Part shown: piece by piece, positions 41,061-53,780 of the stretch | How positions within the stretch are numbered: the first letter of the stretch is position 1 | Layout of the letters: the number at the start of each line of letters is the position of its first letter | Assembly: GCA_946811185.2 (NCBI GenBank) | Contig: OX328108.1 | Span: 39,512,357 to 39,576,356 of the forward strand | Source of the DNA: Hippopus hippopus | Taxonomy: Eukaryota; Mollusca; Bivalvia; Cardiida; Cardiidae | Direction: 5' to 3' | DNA: 64,000 nt | Notes under the pieces: generated by a model | What the model saw: only the letters and a program-made list of their open reading frames with translations | The model's database searches: none | What the model was told of the DNA's origin: nothing | Program-made: the position numbers and the translations under genes

Positions 41061-41274
41061 TTTTGGTCGCTATCGGGCCTTTAAGGAACTTTAAACGAAT
41101 ACGTTGTTTGTCGTTTTTCTATGAAAAAACAATACATTAAATGAGTATAACTACTTAGTGAATTTAAAAACTGTTAGTTTTTGTCGTGTTGGCCTAATGC
41201 TTGAAAAACAATACAAACAATTGTCATTAGTGCAATTAGACAATTTGGTCAAAATCTTAATATCTCCTTCAAGT

Positions 41275-41490
41275 GACTGAATCCTTAACCTGCTGAGTGA
41301 AAATAAAAAAAAACTTTCAAGCCGATAATAAGAAGCCCAATTTTGTTATTTCAAACTTATTTTGGGGGAAAATAATATTACCTTATCGGAGAGTGTAGAT
41401 CAAAGATCAGACTGCATGTTCTGTGCAGTCTGATCTTGATCTACGCTGTCTGCAAAAGGTCTTAGAGTCGGGCTTAGCAGGCTAAGTGTT
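41275..41490. mobile_element. MITE family 4 copy
   Basis: AACCTGCTGAGTGAAAATAA, palindrome GTGTAGATCAAAGATCAGAC and complement, ending GGCTTAGCAGGCTAAG. Confidence 0.7.
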
Positions 41491-41626
41491 AAGTGACATT
41501 GTCACATTGATTCTTTATCGGGATAGTACTATAAACAGATTACTTGTAAGTAATTTAAAAGATTGTCTTTACTCTTTCGAAATGAAAGTCTGAAACTTTC
41601 CCGTTCGCCTTATATCGCTGTAGAAC

Positions 41627-41780
41627 CGTCCGGATAGCTCAGTGGCTAGCGTACATGACTCGTGACCTGGTAGTGCGAGTTCGATACCCGGTTGAGGCAA
41701 ACCTTCTTTCCAGCGACTTTTTGCCCTTCACCTCTGGAGCATATAAAAAAGTAGTCAGTGGCTTGGAAAGAGAGTCTATG
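41627..41780 (+). mobile_element. SINE head fragment
   Basis: Pol III-like head GTCCGGATAGCTCAGTGGCTAG with B box GAGTTCGATACCC, then CAGTGGCTTGGAAAGA. Related to 51573-51835. Confidence 0.65.
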
Positions 41781-41884
41781 TAAAAACACGAGTTATCGCA
41801 CGGTTTTGCCTTTTTTGGGGCAGAATTTCCTATTTCGTTACTAACGGGATAAACGCTATTGCGTGAGAAGGGATAGATATATTT

Positions 41885-42192
41885 GAGCCATGCTTTGGCA
41901 AAAGGGGGCTTAATGCAGAAAATGACTAATGGCAAAAAAGTTTCGACCCATGTCAGCCTACGCAGTCCGCGCAGGCTGACATGGGTCGAAACTTTTTTGC
42001 AGATGCATTAAGCCCCCTTTTGACAGAGCATTTCAACCGACCGAATCATGAAGTACTCTACTCTTTTGACAAGCAGAAAATTGACACATAGCAAAACATT
42101 TTCGACCCATGTAAACCTGCGCAGATTGTGCAGGCTGACATGAATCGTTGCTTTTTGCAGATCCATTTAGCCACCATTTTACAGATCATGGC
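41885..42192. mobile_element. MITE family 1: compact copy plus half copy
   Basis: A compact palindromic copy (41885-42027) with GTCAGCCTACGCAGTC hairpin abuts the right half of a second copy (42028-42192). Confidence 0.65.
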
Positions 42193-42194
42193 CT

Positions 42195-42300
42195 ATTTTA
42201 AATACAGAACAGTAACAGTAGCTCAAGCAGCTCAGTTGATAGACTCCCTGGGCTATTCTTTCGAACGCCTGGGTTCAAATCCAAAGAGGAGCAAAGTATT
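42195..42300 (+). other. tRNA-like remnant
   Basis: CAGCTCAGTTGATAGACTCC with a B box GGTTCAAATCC, not foldable end to end. A minus-strand tRNA-like remnant lies at 42590-42665 (GGGATTGAACCCAGGGACC). Confidence 0.4.
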
Positions 42301-43309
42301 TTGGCAGTAATTTTCTTGTTTTTCTTCCAACTGAGAGTTTTACAATCACGTTCTTATTGATTTTAAACTCATTATATCTACTTCTACAACTGAAATTAAA
42401 ACATGGAAATACTTTCGAACGAAAGATTTGTAACGTATGAATTGATTGGTCAAAGGTTCCACTAAGCGTCATAACGAAACCAGTAGGATACTTCATTAAT
42501 TATTAATGAGAAAGAGATTTTGTCAGTCAAATATCCCACGGTTGATCTAGTCATAGTACCATGGATATGTAACATTTCTGATAAATAACCCCCAAGGTGG
42601 GGATTGAACCCAGGGACCTTTAGATCTCATGGCGAACGCTGTTCCACGTCGCTTGCCCTATAGCTTGACAGTGTGTATAAATGTCACCTTATACAAGCAC
42701 AAGCTTTACTTATATATCTATCTGTAGGATAGACCACACTGTGGGATTGTACAGATACATGACGATTTCCATTTTTTTTTGTACAACAAACTAAAGATAA
42801 TACTGCACCGAACATGACGTCTGAACCAGGATCTATTCTGCACTATATTATGAAAAATCTTGGCTAAAATGATGGGCAACAATGCATGTTCTGGCCAGAA
42901 ATGTCCATTATAGATTATACTTTGAAGTGATTTTTTGATAGAAACTTGCAACTATTGCTTTCTGTCTTTGAAGTCTTCAAATAACCCTTTCAAACATTCC
43001 CGTGTTTTGAGGACCTTAAGAAAGAAACCTTTTGAAAACATTATGGGAAAACGCTAAAATGCTGGTAACCAGCATTTCCTCCTTTTCCCACAATTTTTTC
43101 TTCTCTTTCAATGACGGAAACATTCTTTGAGCTACATTTAAATTGTCGTCTGCAAACGCTTTCAGTTTGATCTAGTTTAAAATTTGTTCGTTTGGTAAAG
43201 AGTTTTAAACTCCCTACCCACTCAAAACAGGTCGGTAATGTATAGGGATTAGAACCAAGGGGACGCCGGTTTGATTTCGAGCTTAGTAAATTACTTTCGA
43301 GAACTTATA

Positions 43310-44510
43310 AAAGTCATTGCAAAAGGGTTAATTCCTCTTTCACGGCTGAACATAGTCATTGCTATAGGAAACATTTCTCTTTCACCACTGAACATAGTCA
43401 TTGCTATAGAAAACATTTCTCTCTCACCGCTGAACATAGTCATTGCTATAGGAAACATTTCTCTTTCACCGCTGAACATAGTCATTGCTATAGGAAACAT
43501 TTCTCTCTTACCGCTGAACATAGTCATTGCTTTAGGAAACATTTCTCTCTCACCGATGAACATAGTCAATGCGATAGGATTCATTCCTCTCTCACCGATG
43601 AACGTAGTGATTGCTATAGGATTCATTCCTCTTTCAGCGCTAAACATAGTCATTTCGATAGGATTCATTCCTCTCTTACCTCTGAACATAGGCATTGCAA
43701 TAGGATTCATTCCTCTCTCAACGCTGAACATAGTCATTGCAATAAGATTTATTCCTCTCTCACCGCTGAACATAGTTATCGAAATAGGATATATTCCTCT
43801 CTTATCGCTGAACATAGCCAATGCAATAGGATTAATTCTTCTCTCACCGCTGAACATAGGCATTGCAATAGGATGTATTCCTCTCTACCGCTGAACATGG
43901 GCATTGCAATAGGATTCCTTCCTCTCTCACCGCTGAACATTGTCATTGCAATATGGTTAATTCCTCTCTCACCGCTGAATATAGTGATTTCAATAGGATG
44001 TATTCCTCTCTCACCGCTGAATGTAGTGACTGCCATAGGGTGTATTTGTCTCTTACCGCTGGACATAGTCATTGCGAAAGGATTTTTTCCTCTCTCACCG
44101 CTGAACATAGTCATCGAAAAAGGATATACATGTATTCCTCTCTCACCGCTGAACATAGTCATCGAAAAAGGGTATACACATATTCCTCTCTCACCGCTGC
44201 ACATAGTCATCGAAAAAGGATATACACGTATTCCTCTCTCACCGCTGCACATAGTCATCGAAAAAGGATATACACGTATTCCTTTCTCACCGCTGCACAT
44301 AGTCATCGAAAAAGGATATACACGTATTCCTCTCTCACCGCTGCACATAGTCATCGAAAAAGGATGTACACGTATTCCTCTCTCACCGCTGAACATAGTC
44401 ATCGAAAAAGGATATACACGTATTCCTCTCTCACCGCTGAACATAGTCATCGAAAAAGGATATACACGTATTCCTCTCTTACCGCTGCACATAGTGATTG
44501 TATAGGATGT
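43310..44510. repeat. 42-bp to 48-bp minisatellite grown inside a SINE
   Basis: About 27 units. 43330-44090 has 42-bp units (GAACATAGTCATTGCTATAG then CATTTCTCTCTCACCGCT). 44100-44490 has 48-bp units with an added TATACACGT. The unit equals the SINE body segment at 845-890 (GTCAGTGCGACAGGATTCAT...CTCCCACCGCTGA). A SINE 3' end follows at 44560-44700. Both unit lengths are multiples of three, so several long frames are open on both strands; none is accepted as a gene. Confidence 0.9.
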
Positions 44511-44826
44511 ATTTTTCTTGCACCGTTGAACATAATTTCGAAAATGTTTGTTTGGTAAATCGGACGTATCGGCGTGGAATGATTGTTATATACGAAGTAC
44601 TAGGAAAAGAAACTCCATGAAAGCATAGACAGGTGCACTAACCTCCGCGATATAACTGGAATGGCGCTGAAAACGGCGTTAAACACTTAACCGTCTATCA
44701 ACCCTCAAACAAATCGGCATTTCTGGGTAAACATCCATGTCAAGCATGTAAAAGATTTTTTTTTTTCTTTTTTTGACTTTAAGCGGATTGTATGTAAACA
44801 ATTGTCGAAAGAAGTCGGGTTTATAT

Positions 44827-45087
44827 GAGCCATACTATAGCAAAAGGGGGTTAATACATCTCTGTGATGTATTGTACCAAGCATTTAATCACATAATTAA
44901 GAATCCATAAAATCTATTTTGTCTAATAACCAACTTAATCATATGGTAGAATAGACTTTGGATATGCAGAAAATTTAACCAAAAGCTAAAGGTTTCGACA
45001 CAAGCCAGCCTTCGCGGATTGGGCAGGCTGACCTGGATCGATACTTCCTGCAGATACATTAAATCCCCATTTCACAGAGCGTGACAC
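44827..45087. mobile_element. MITE family 1 copy
   Basis: GAGCCATACTATAGCAAAAG to TTTCACAGAGCGTGAC. Confidence 0.75.
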
Positions 45088-45375
45088 ATTAATTTGGCGC
45101 TAAAAGGGTGAACATGTTACAAAACACGGGAGTTGATGTTTACGGAAATCACATCGATATGTAATTTTTACGTATCGATACATTGCTTAGATTTTTGTTT
45201 GCTGTCATAATATTTGTTTCTTGTGTTATGTGTATTCCGTTTCAATGTAAATGTTTACGTTTTGGTTATAGTGTTAGCACTTTATTGATACAAGTTGGAC
45301 CTATTTATATATCTAATATATGATGAAGCTATAATATAACTGTTGAAGATGACCTTTTGTTGTGCGTGAAGAAAA

Positions 45376-45640
45376 GAGCCGTGCTCTATGAAAAATGGGT
45401 TTAAGGATCTGCAAAACGTATCGACCCAAGTCAGTCTGCGCAATCCGCGCTGGCTGACTTGGGTTGATACTTTTCGTTATTTGTAAATTTTCTACATGTT
45501 CAAAGACAATTCTACCTCATGAATCAGTCAGCTGTCAGACAAAATAGATTTTTTTATGGATCGATAATATCATGTGATGACTAGCTTGGTATGATGTATC
45601 ATGGAGATGCATGAAGCCTCCCTGTCTCAGAGCATGGCTG
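45376..45640. mobile_element. MITE family 1 copy
   Basis: GAGCCGTGCTCTATGAAAAA to CTCAGAGCATGGCTG; hairpin GTCAGTCTGCGCAATCC. Confidence 0.8.
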
Positions 45641-46736
45641 ATAAGTACTCATTATAAAAAAACATCACATCAGATTTAACAACAGACATGTTTATTTAAA
45701 AAGGAAATTGGGCGGTTTAAAGAGGAGATATTGAGATTTTGACCAAATTGTGATACAGGGTTCCTGCGTGTTTTGAATATTACTAGGCTAACCCATTACG
45801 AAACAATCCCGGTTTTAACGACCCTGGCAGAGAGGGCTCTTAAAAACATTTTGAGAAAAGAAGAAAATGCTGGTAACCAGCAGAATAAAAAACTTGCAAG
45901 AAATCTTGCAAAAACACTTAAGATTGTAATTAATATTTTCGTCGTTTTTTTAATCGCTTTTGGAGGTAAACCTGATCAACATGCACACATTGTTATTGAT
46001 TGTTTTTGGTATTTAACGCCTTATCTGACCTCAAAATGTAATACATTTCCAAATTTGCAGACGACAACTAAAATGTAGCTTAAATGATGGGAATTTTATT
46101 TTACTTAAAGGATAGAAAATATTTTGAGAAAAGAAGAAAATGCTGTTTACCAGCATTTTCTTCTTTTCCCACAATATTTTCAGAAACCTTCTTCCCTTGG
46201 GTCATTAAACACGGGATTGTTTGGTAAAGGGTTAAAAAATATTGATCTTTGATCCGTATAGTTTTAATTGTATGCAAAAGAGCACGAATTTTATGAAAAA
46301 TAAAAATAAATCTCTGCGGTGGTAAAATTCCATATAATCAAAAATGGCCCAGTTCTTTTGTATTTCAAAAAGTCAGTCAATCGGGAGAAGGTACGAAACT
46401 TGCCGAAACCAAATAACGAATTTTGATTGGTCGATCTTGTTGACGGAAAAATGAATTTTAGCCGAACCCAAAAAGTTTGTAGTAACTCCTATATTATACC
46501 TGGGAAGTAAGTGGTGTTTCCACGAGAAGCGTAGATCAAGATCAGACTACAGCGAATATAGCATTTGACTTAAAAGTATAAAAAACATTGTGGAAAAGGG
46601 AGAAAATGCCGATGACCAGTATGTTTGCCTCTTTCACAATGTTTTCAAAAGCCCTCTTCCTCAGGGTCGTTAAACCCACAGATTGTTTAGAAAAGAGTTA
46701 CGAGTTTGAATTTCATTGCACCGATCTAAAATAAAT

Positions 46737-47001
46737 GAGCCGTGCTTTGGCAAAACAGGGCTTAATGCATCTCCGTAACCCATCATACCAAGCAAGTCAT
46801 CACACTCTTATGGATCCATAACAGCCACTTTTTTTAAAAACAAACTACTCAATCATGAGGTAGACTGGTCCCTAGACATACAGAAATTTGACCAATAGCG
46901 AAAAGTTTCGGCCCAGGTTAGCCTGCGCGGACTGCGCAGGCTGACTTGGGTTGATACTTTTTAGCAGATGCATTAAGCCCCCTTTTCACAGAGCATGGCT
47001 C
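46737..47001. mobile_element. MITE family 1 copy
   Basis: GAGCCGTGCTTTGGCAAAAC to CACAGAGCATGGCTC; hairpin GCCTGCGCGGACTGCGCAGG. Confidence 0.8.
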
Positions 47002-47747
47002 AAATGGGTTGATATGAAAAAAAATCACGTTCGTTCAGCTGATTTTTAAGGCACCTGACAATGCCTACTAGAGTTAATTACTTGAACACCAATGAATTAA
47101 CTCTGCCAGAAGACAAAGTTTTAGAATTGTTCCAACTCCGGAAAACACTGGCAGGCGACATATTAAATGTTGCACTGATTGATAGCATCCGTTCGAATCA
47201 CATGAAAATATTTGATAACTTTATTCCGTAAGTTACGTCTTAGACCCCTTTTTTGGTGACTTTAATTCGGGTAATTTTGAACAATTGATAAACATTTAAA
47301 TATTCTTTGCCTTGGCCTCCAGTAATTGTGGGAACTTTTTAAAACAAAAGGCTAATTATGGCTAAAACAATGTGACCTGAAGATGTAAAAGATAGTTTGT
47401 ATTCATACGCGTGATGTAATGGACATTCACACGATATATCAAGGATACGTAATGAACTGGATTATAATTGTTTTGTGTCGATGAACTTACAGTGTAGACT
47501 TGTATATCGTCTGCAGACTAACAGATTAACGCTTTATTTATGTAAAAATTCTGTACAGTAGAATGATGGGATTTACTTCTATGAATGGATAAATAAATAT
47601 GGAAATATGTAAGCATTGTTTTAAGGAACTTTATATCTGTTATTGTGTTGTTTTGTTTGTTTGTTTGTCTGAATACCGATTTTTTTTATCTGGTCCCATC
47701 ACGGATAGACGAAAAGAATTACGTTTTCCTCTTCTAGCTTATCTCTT

Positions 47748-47965
47748 TACCAAACAGTAAAATTTTAGACTAGGCCAAATTCAAAGCGCTCGCAGACGAC
47801 AAAATAAACATGACTCAAAAATTAAAATTTGTTTTGGGAATGGTAGAAAACATTGTGGCAAAAGGAGAAAATGCTGTTAACCAGCATTTTCTCCTTTTCC
47901 CATGATGTTTTCAAAAGGCTTTTTTCTTAGGGTCGTTAAAAATCGGGATTGTGTGGTACTGAGTA
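47748..47965. mobile_element. MITE family 3 copy
   Basis: CTCTTTACCAAACAGTAAAA, hairpin AAATGCTGTTAACCAGCATT, then GTCGTTAAAAATCGGGATTG. 47002-47744 before it shows only a family 3 fragment at 47090-47170. Confidence 0.75.
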
Positions 47966-48090
47966 AAATAAGTTAAAATATTATGACGCTTAACTATGTT
48001 CAAATGATCTCGTCATTTCAACTAGAATGTGTTGGTTTTACTGGTCAAAATGTCAAGCTGACTAACTTTTTGAATTGTGCGTGTATTTAT

Positions 48091-48376
48091 CGTCGTCACC
48101 GGTTGCCCATATGGGCGACGCCCCCTGAAGGCTGTTAGTTATGTTGGGGGATAGTGCAAGATACAGGACGAAACCAATCCTAAGTTACGCCTGGTTCTTT
48201 AATGTGCTTGATGTATAGCACCGTCACACGGGACCTCATTTTAACGTCTCATCCGAAATACTATTAATAATTTTAGATGGCCAGCCGTGGGGCTCAAACC
48301 AACACCCTCAAGTGCACATGACCCGAAACTTGACGTTTACGAGTCCTACGCTCTACCACGTGAGCTATGCAGGATG
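48091..48376 (-). mobile_element. Second SINE family, near full length
   Basis: Minus-strand head TAGCTCACGTGGTAGAGCG at 48347-48365, body with ACGTCTCATCCGAAA complement, end CGTCGTCACCGGTTGCCCAT. Confidence 0.75.
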
Positions 48377-48754
48377 GTCAACCTAACTTTTTCTTCAAAT
48401 AACTTGATAATATATCAAAGTGTGCCAGGGAATATACATACATACAACACAGATAACACTTGTATTTGGTAAAACCGGATTCTTTTGATTTTAACCCTTT
48501 ACCATGCAGTCCCGTGTTTTAAACGATCCTGAAAAAGAAAACCTTTGAAAACATCTATGGAAAAGGAGAAAATGCCGGTAAACAGCATTTTCTCCTTTTC
48601 CTGCAATGTTTTCTGTTTCTTCAAAGACAAATCCAATCATTTGATCCACACTGAATTTGAAGTCTGCAAATGTTTTTAACTTCGTTGGATCAAGTCTGAG
48701 TTTTTCTTGTGAGATTTGGGGTTTAGTTAAATCAAAAGAAGTCGAGCGGGTTCA

Positions 48755-48980
48755 TCTTAACGTCTACAGCCCCTAACTCTCATATCAAAAGACGGGAGTT
48801 GGCGAGATTGGCCGAAAAGCCTTTACGAAAACGTCGATTTCACACGATATTTACCGATAAGTTAGTGAGTCTATGGCCCCTAACTCTCATATTAAAAGAC
48901 GGAAGCTGCTGAGATTGGCCGAATAGCCTTTACGAAAACGTCGATGTTTACCGATGAGTTAGGGGTCGTAGACCTTAAAT
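48755..48980. repeat. Two tandem ~110-bp units
   Basis: CCCCTAACTCTCATAT, AAAAGACGG.AG, GAGATTGGCCGAA and CCTTTACGAAAACGTCGAT boxes repeat twice. A third copy is at 61297-61415. Confidence 0.8.
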
Positions 48981-49314
48981 TGTGTAAGAAATTACCGAGC
49001 ATTTGAAGCTCAACCTGGTACTCGGCGGTTTATCATGAGATAGTGAGATGTCTGTTATTCCAGGGTAATAAGATACTGGGGGTTTGTAGTGTCCTCGGAT
49101 AATGTATTGATTAGCTTAAATATTGACTCTATTGTCTGTGGTCAGTTTGTCCATTTCCCCAGGATGTTCTCTACCCTTCCAGAGACAAAGCTCATCTTTA
49201 AAGCCACACAGATAAATAGGTGAGCTGTCGCCCAATATGACTAAAAACGTGTACAAGGCGGGGCGAAACACCGTTCAATCAGTCAATTAGTCGGTCAAGC
49301 AGTCCGTCTGTCTG

Positions 49315-49432
49315 TTCGTCTGTTGGTCGGTCGGTCAGTCAGTCAGTCAGTCGATCAATCAATCAATTAATCAATCAATCAATCATTCATTCATTCATTC
49401 ATTCATTCATTCATTCATTCATTCATTCATTC

Positions 49433-49475
<43 letters not shown>
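49315..49475. repeat. (AATC)n/(ATTC)n microsatellite
   Basis: Expanded tail of the SINE fragment at 49190-49320, switching from ATCA to ATTC and back. Confidence 0.9.
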
Positions 49476-49477
<2 letters not shown>

Positions 49478-49620
49478 ATAATACTTGAAACTTTATTCAG
49501 CAGAAAAACTAGCATTATTTTCAAATTACATATCTTAACTAAACACTTGAATGACATATCAATTTAACCCTGTAATAAATGACAAACGTTTAGACAGACA
49601 TGTCCGTATTGAAAGCATTT

Positions 49621-49881
49621 GGCCTGCAACACGCGAAAAGGGGCATTCGGACATTTGCGTAAAGTGACGTCTTGGATCAGCCTGCGCAAGACGCGCAGGC
49701 TAATCCGAAAAGACATTTGCCGTTTTTATGTAATATTCTGTTTTGCACAAGTCTACTGTAGCACAAAATCTAATGTATTCGTAAAGTGCCGTCTCGGATT
49801 AGCCTGCGCGGACTGCGCAGGCTGATCCGAGACGACACTTTCCGAAGATGTCCGAATGCCCCTTTTCGCGTGTTGCAAGCC
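49621..49881. mobile_element. MITE family 2 copy nested in a family 3 copy
   Basis: Ends GGCCTGCAACACGCGAAAAG / complement, flanked by ATTT on both sides (49617-49620, 49882-49885). The surrounding family 3 reads GAAAGCATTT before and ATTTGCAGACGACAA after, so one ATTT was duplicated on insertion. Confidence 0.85.
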
Positions 49882-50574
49882 ATTTGCAGACGACAATTTA
49901 AATCTAACTCAAATGATAGGGTTTGTCTAGGTAAGGTTTTAAAACATCGTAGGAAAAGGAGAAAATGCTGGTCACCAGTATTTTTGCTTTTCCTACGATG
50001 TTTTCAAAAGCCTCTTATTCAGGTTCGTATTTATATATAAACAAGTCTTTATCTTGAAAAGGGTTAGACTTGAAATTCCTCCCACAGTCGATTATTTCCA
50101 CTTTTACTTCGCATATATTTGCATAAATTAGCATAAATTAGATTAGAGTACTAATCGTTTCGCTACACTTCAACTCTTGTAAAGGGACAATTTGAAAAGG
50201 GTTTGCGGACAGTGTGGATCAAGATCAGACTGCACAGAACGTGCAGTCTGATCTTGGATCTACACTGTCCGAGAATCCTAAATAATCAGAGGTGGAATGG
50301 AGTAAGGCTTCATTCTAGATGTTAAAAACAAATTTAAATAGACTTTCATTTTTATGCTTTTAAGATAACATCAGAAACGCATTAACTTCAGTGTCAATTT
50401 AATGCTCATTTAGTAACTAACATTTACAACATGAAAACAGCCATTTTTTACAGTCTTAAATTCAAATCAAGTTATCTTTTCGGATCATTTGGTCAATAAA
50501 TAATTTTTCTGGTAATGAATAAAAATGAGTGATTGATTGAATTGAATTGAATTGATTGATTGATTGATTGATTG

Positions 50575-50880
50575 AATGGCTGACTGACTGACTGACTGGT
50601 TGGTTGGTTGGTTTGTTGATTTATTGATTGATTAACACCTTTTTCAAAACTATTTCAGTTATATCGCGGCGGCCAGTGCACCTATCCTTGGTTTCTTGAG
50701 TTTTTCTTCATATTTACATCGCACAATATTCCTCCCGAACCTCTTTCCCACATAACTATCGTTGAAAAAATGGTCAGCTGTGAGAGAGGATGAATCCTAT
50801 CATCAATCCTCTGTAAGAGACTGGCCGAGCTGGGGATTTGAACCAGCGGCCCCCCCTGGTCTGACATTATCATCCAAGGA
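50575..50880 (-). mobile_element. SINE copy
   Basis: GATTGATTAACACC end, TATATCGCGGCGGCCAGTGC, ending in a minus-strand tRNA-like head remnant (GGGGATTTGAACCAGCGGCC). Confidence 0.75.
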
Positions 50881-51128
50881 CAGGCACAACTAACTTATTA
50901 ACGTAGTTCGTGGTCCTAAACAAGCTGATTAAGTAATTCTCGAAGTTGACTAAAGACTGTCGTCTTGAAGCAAAAAAGGGAAATTGCTTGTTCCGAACTA
51001 TTTATCCGCCTGCCACAATGTTTTCACACATACTTTTGTGTATTAAACCTAAATAAATGTCGGCCATACATATTAGGAAAGATTTTCTTAGAGGTAAGTG
51101 AGTAAATCCGTAAGGGGCCCGTATAATT

Positions 51129-51392
51129 GAGCCATGCTTTGTTGAAAGGGGGTTTAATGCAAGGGGGGGGGGGAGAAATCGACTCAGGTCAGCTGCATAG
51201 TCGGTGCAGGCTGACCTGTGTAGAAACCTTTTGCTATCGGTCAATTTTCTGCATGTCCAAGGATTATTCTACCTCATGATTCAGTCGGATTGTTAGACAA
51301 AACGGATTTTATGGATCCATAATTATGTGCTGACTTGATTGGTATAATGCATCACGCAGATGCATTAAATTCACTTTTGTCATAGCATGGTT
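51129..51392. mobile_element. MITE family 1 copy
   Basis: GAGCCATGCTTTGTTGAAAG to GTCATAGCATGGTTC. Confidence 0.75.
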
Positions 51393-51572
51393 CTTGTGTT
51401 TATCAATCTAATAGCTATCATCTGTAGAGAGAAAAAAAATCTGTATTTGCAAAGTTTTTAGTCCTCCCAGAACCATAGGATAAAAGAGACCTTTTAGCGG
51501 ACGGAATATGTCAAGATCACAGAACGTGCCGTCTGATCTTACATCTATGACGTTTGCTTATTTAGTTGAGCC

Positions 51573-51835
51573 TGCCCGGCCGGGTAGCTCCGAGTGGCTA
51601 GCGTATCTGGACCGTGACCTGTTCAATACCTGGTTGAGGCAAACTTTCTTTCCGGCGATTTTTTCCTCTCAACTCTGATGCACGTGAGAAAAGTAGTCAC
51701 TGCCTTGGAAAGAAAGTTGTGTCAGTACTCGTGTGAGAAAGCCAGGAAATACCTGCGTAGGTGCACTGACCGCCATGACATGACCTAAGTCGCCAAAACG
51801 ACGTTAAACTCCGATACAAACCAAACCATTAGTCA
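51573..51835 (+). mobile_element. SINE copy
   Basis: GCCCGGCCGGGTAGCTCCGA head, GGTTGAGGCAAAC, CACTGCCTTGGAAAGA, ending ACGACGTTAAACTCC. Shares its head with 41627-41780. Confidence 0.7.
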
Positions 51836-51840
51836 AGCCT

Positions 51841-52265
51841 ACTTATCACTCGTCACAACTCGGCCGATTCCGTACCTACATCTAACCTCGTCCGTATAAC
51901 GGTCGCTTCCATTTGAACTGCGAATCACGTGATCTTATACATGGCGCGCCACTGTCAGTCGTTTAGCAACGACTTAAACAACCTCGATGAAGTTATTCAC
52001 ATCTGTTTATCTGTCGGTGAAAACTTTGATCGGAATTGATGAATAATGAATGTACGAACCGTTTACCAACTCAACTGAAACATAGTTAGAAAGATTTCGA
52101 TAGAAAATTGAAACTCAAGTTTTCTTTTTTTAAGAGGAGCCTTACAATTTTCAGAACGGTAAACCGGCGTATTTCCGGATATGTATCGATCTGATGCATA
52201 TTAATCCACCAGATACAGCCGAGGGATATGATGGCTCCCATCACCCGAGGTATGCCGAATGGCCT
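51841..52265 (+). repeat. ~430-bp repeat, uninterrupted copy 2
   Basis: Second relative of 26930-27370 and of the mobile-element flanks: CACTCGTCACAACTCGGCCG to CACCCGAGGTATGCCGAATG. Confidence 0.85.
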
Positions 52266-52459
52266 ACTTATATGAGAGAAATAGTTCAGAGTTTCAGTAG
52301 TTCGTATTTTCACTTGTCTAAAGACCTTGAGTTTATTCATCGGCGCTAAAACAGTTCAGTTCATTTTTGCAAGAATACATGATGAAATGTTAGACAATGT
52401 ACATCCAAGATCAAACTCTGTGAAGTTTGATGCTTATCTTCACCGTAAGTAAAACATTA

Positions 52460-52815
52460 AAGGCACAATAGCGGCCAAAAGTAAACAAAGGGGGTTGTTA
52501 AATGCATTTAGATTTAAATCATACCATGTAAAAGTATGGGAATTGTTGTGAAAGTGACAATCTGTTATTGTACGGCCGGTCTAAGTTTTAGTCACTGGTA
52601 GGAAAATGAATTTTAGAACTAGGTCAAAAGTTGCCAGTTCGCACTATTGTTTTTACTTTTATCTGTTTTTAAAATTCATTTTTCTGCCAGCGATTAACAC
52701 TTGCACCGACCACACAATAACAGATTGTCATCTTCATAATAACTTCCACACATTTAAATGGTATGCTTTAAATTTAGATGCGTTTTAACACCCGGATTTG
52801 GTCGCTACTGGGACT
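52460..52815. mobile_element. MITE family 5 copy
   Basis: Arms AAATCATACCATGTAAAAGT / ACATTTAAATGGTATGCTTT; same interior boxes as 40725-41060. Confidence 0.75.
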
Positions 52816-53639
52816 TTAACCAAAGTTTTGTTAAGCGCTTCTTAAAAGAATATAATGTGTTCAATTGGGTTAGGATTTTAGGCAAGGGCCATCTAAGGTA
52901 AAATAAACTCTTTACCAAACGACAATACTTTAGACTAGTCAAATATGGCTCGAATGACGTGAACTGTCTCTGAAAGGGTAAAAAACGGTGGGGGAAAAAG
53001 GAGAAAATACTGATTACTAGCATTTCTCCTCTTCCCACAATGTTTTCAAAAGACTCCTCCTTAGGATCGTTAAGATTCGGGATTGTATGGTAAAGGGTTT
53101 ACATGTGAAAGTTAGGGATTAATGATGAATGGTTATTGACTGGTGAAGTTTAACTCTTAACCTACAAAAGGCAGCTTTAGTGTGATATTACGGACGGTGT
53201 AGATTAAGATAAGACTGCACAGAACTTGCAGTCTGATCTTAGATCTACACAATCCGATACTTTGTCAGGTGGTATGGCCCATAAAAACTTTGGACCTGTT
53301 TTATTTGTGTCTTTCCTGTAAGTTTAGAAAGATTATTTCAATTATCTCAAAGTGGAAGGGTGAAATAAGACTATTTAATACTCAATGGACTTTGATTTTG
53401 GAGTGAAGGCGGACTCTTAAACACACTTCAAATTCGGATTATGTTCGTCGCGTGAAAGCGGCTTTTTCTAATATCCAGGATGTATATGAAAAAGCCAAAT
53501 TTGCTTATCGGGTTTGTTTGCTTTTTCTGCTCTGTCTGCTCTGTAACGAAAAATCTTTCAAAGAAAACTGTTATAAAGTTGTATTATGTATATTCCCTTA
53601 AATGATGACGCAAGAAAGTTTGGCAAATACGATTTTTGT

Positions 53640-53780
53640 TTCATCATCATTATCATCGTCGTCGTTATCATCATCATCACCATCATAATCATCATCATCA
53701 TCATCGTCGTCGTCACCACCCTGCTCCATCATCATCATCATTATTATTATCATCATCATCGTCGTCGTCCTCGTCGTCCT
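53640..53780. repeat. (ATC/GTC)n trinucleotide repeat
   Basis: Runs of ATC and GTC with interruptions. It produces long Ile/Val or Asp frames that are not genes. Confidence 0.9.

Noticed and set aside
43271..44558. Five long frames (190-238 codons) on both strands
   Set aside because: Unit lengths of 42 and 48 bp keep any open frame open; no start, splice or domain evidence.
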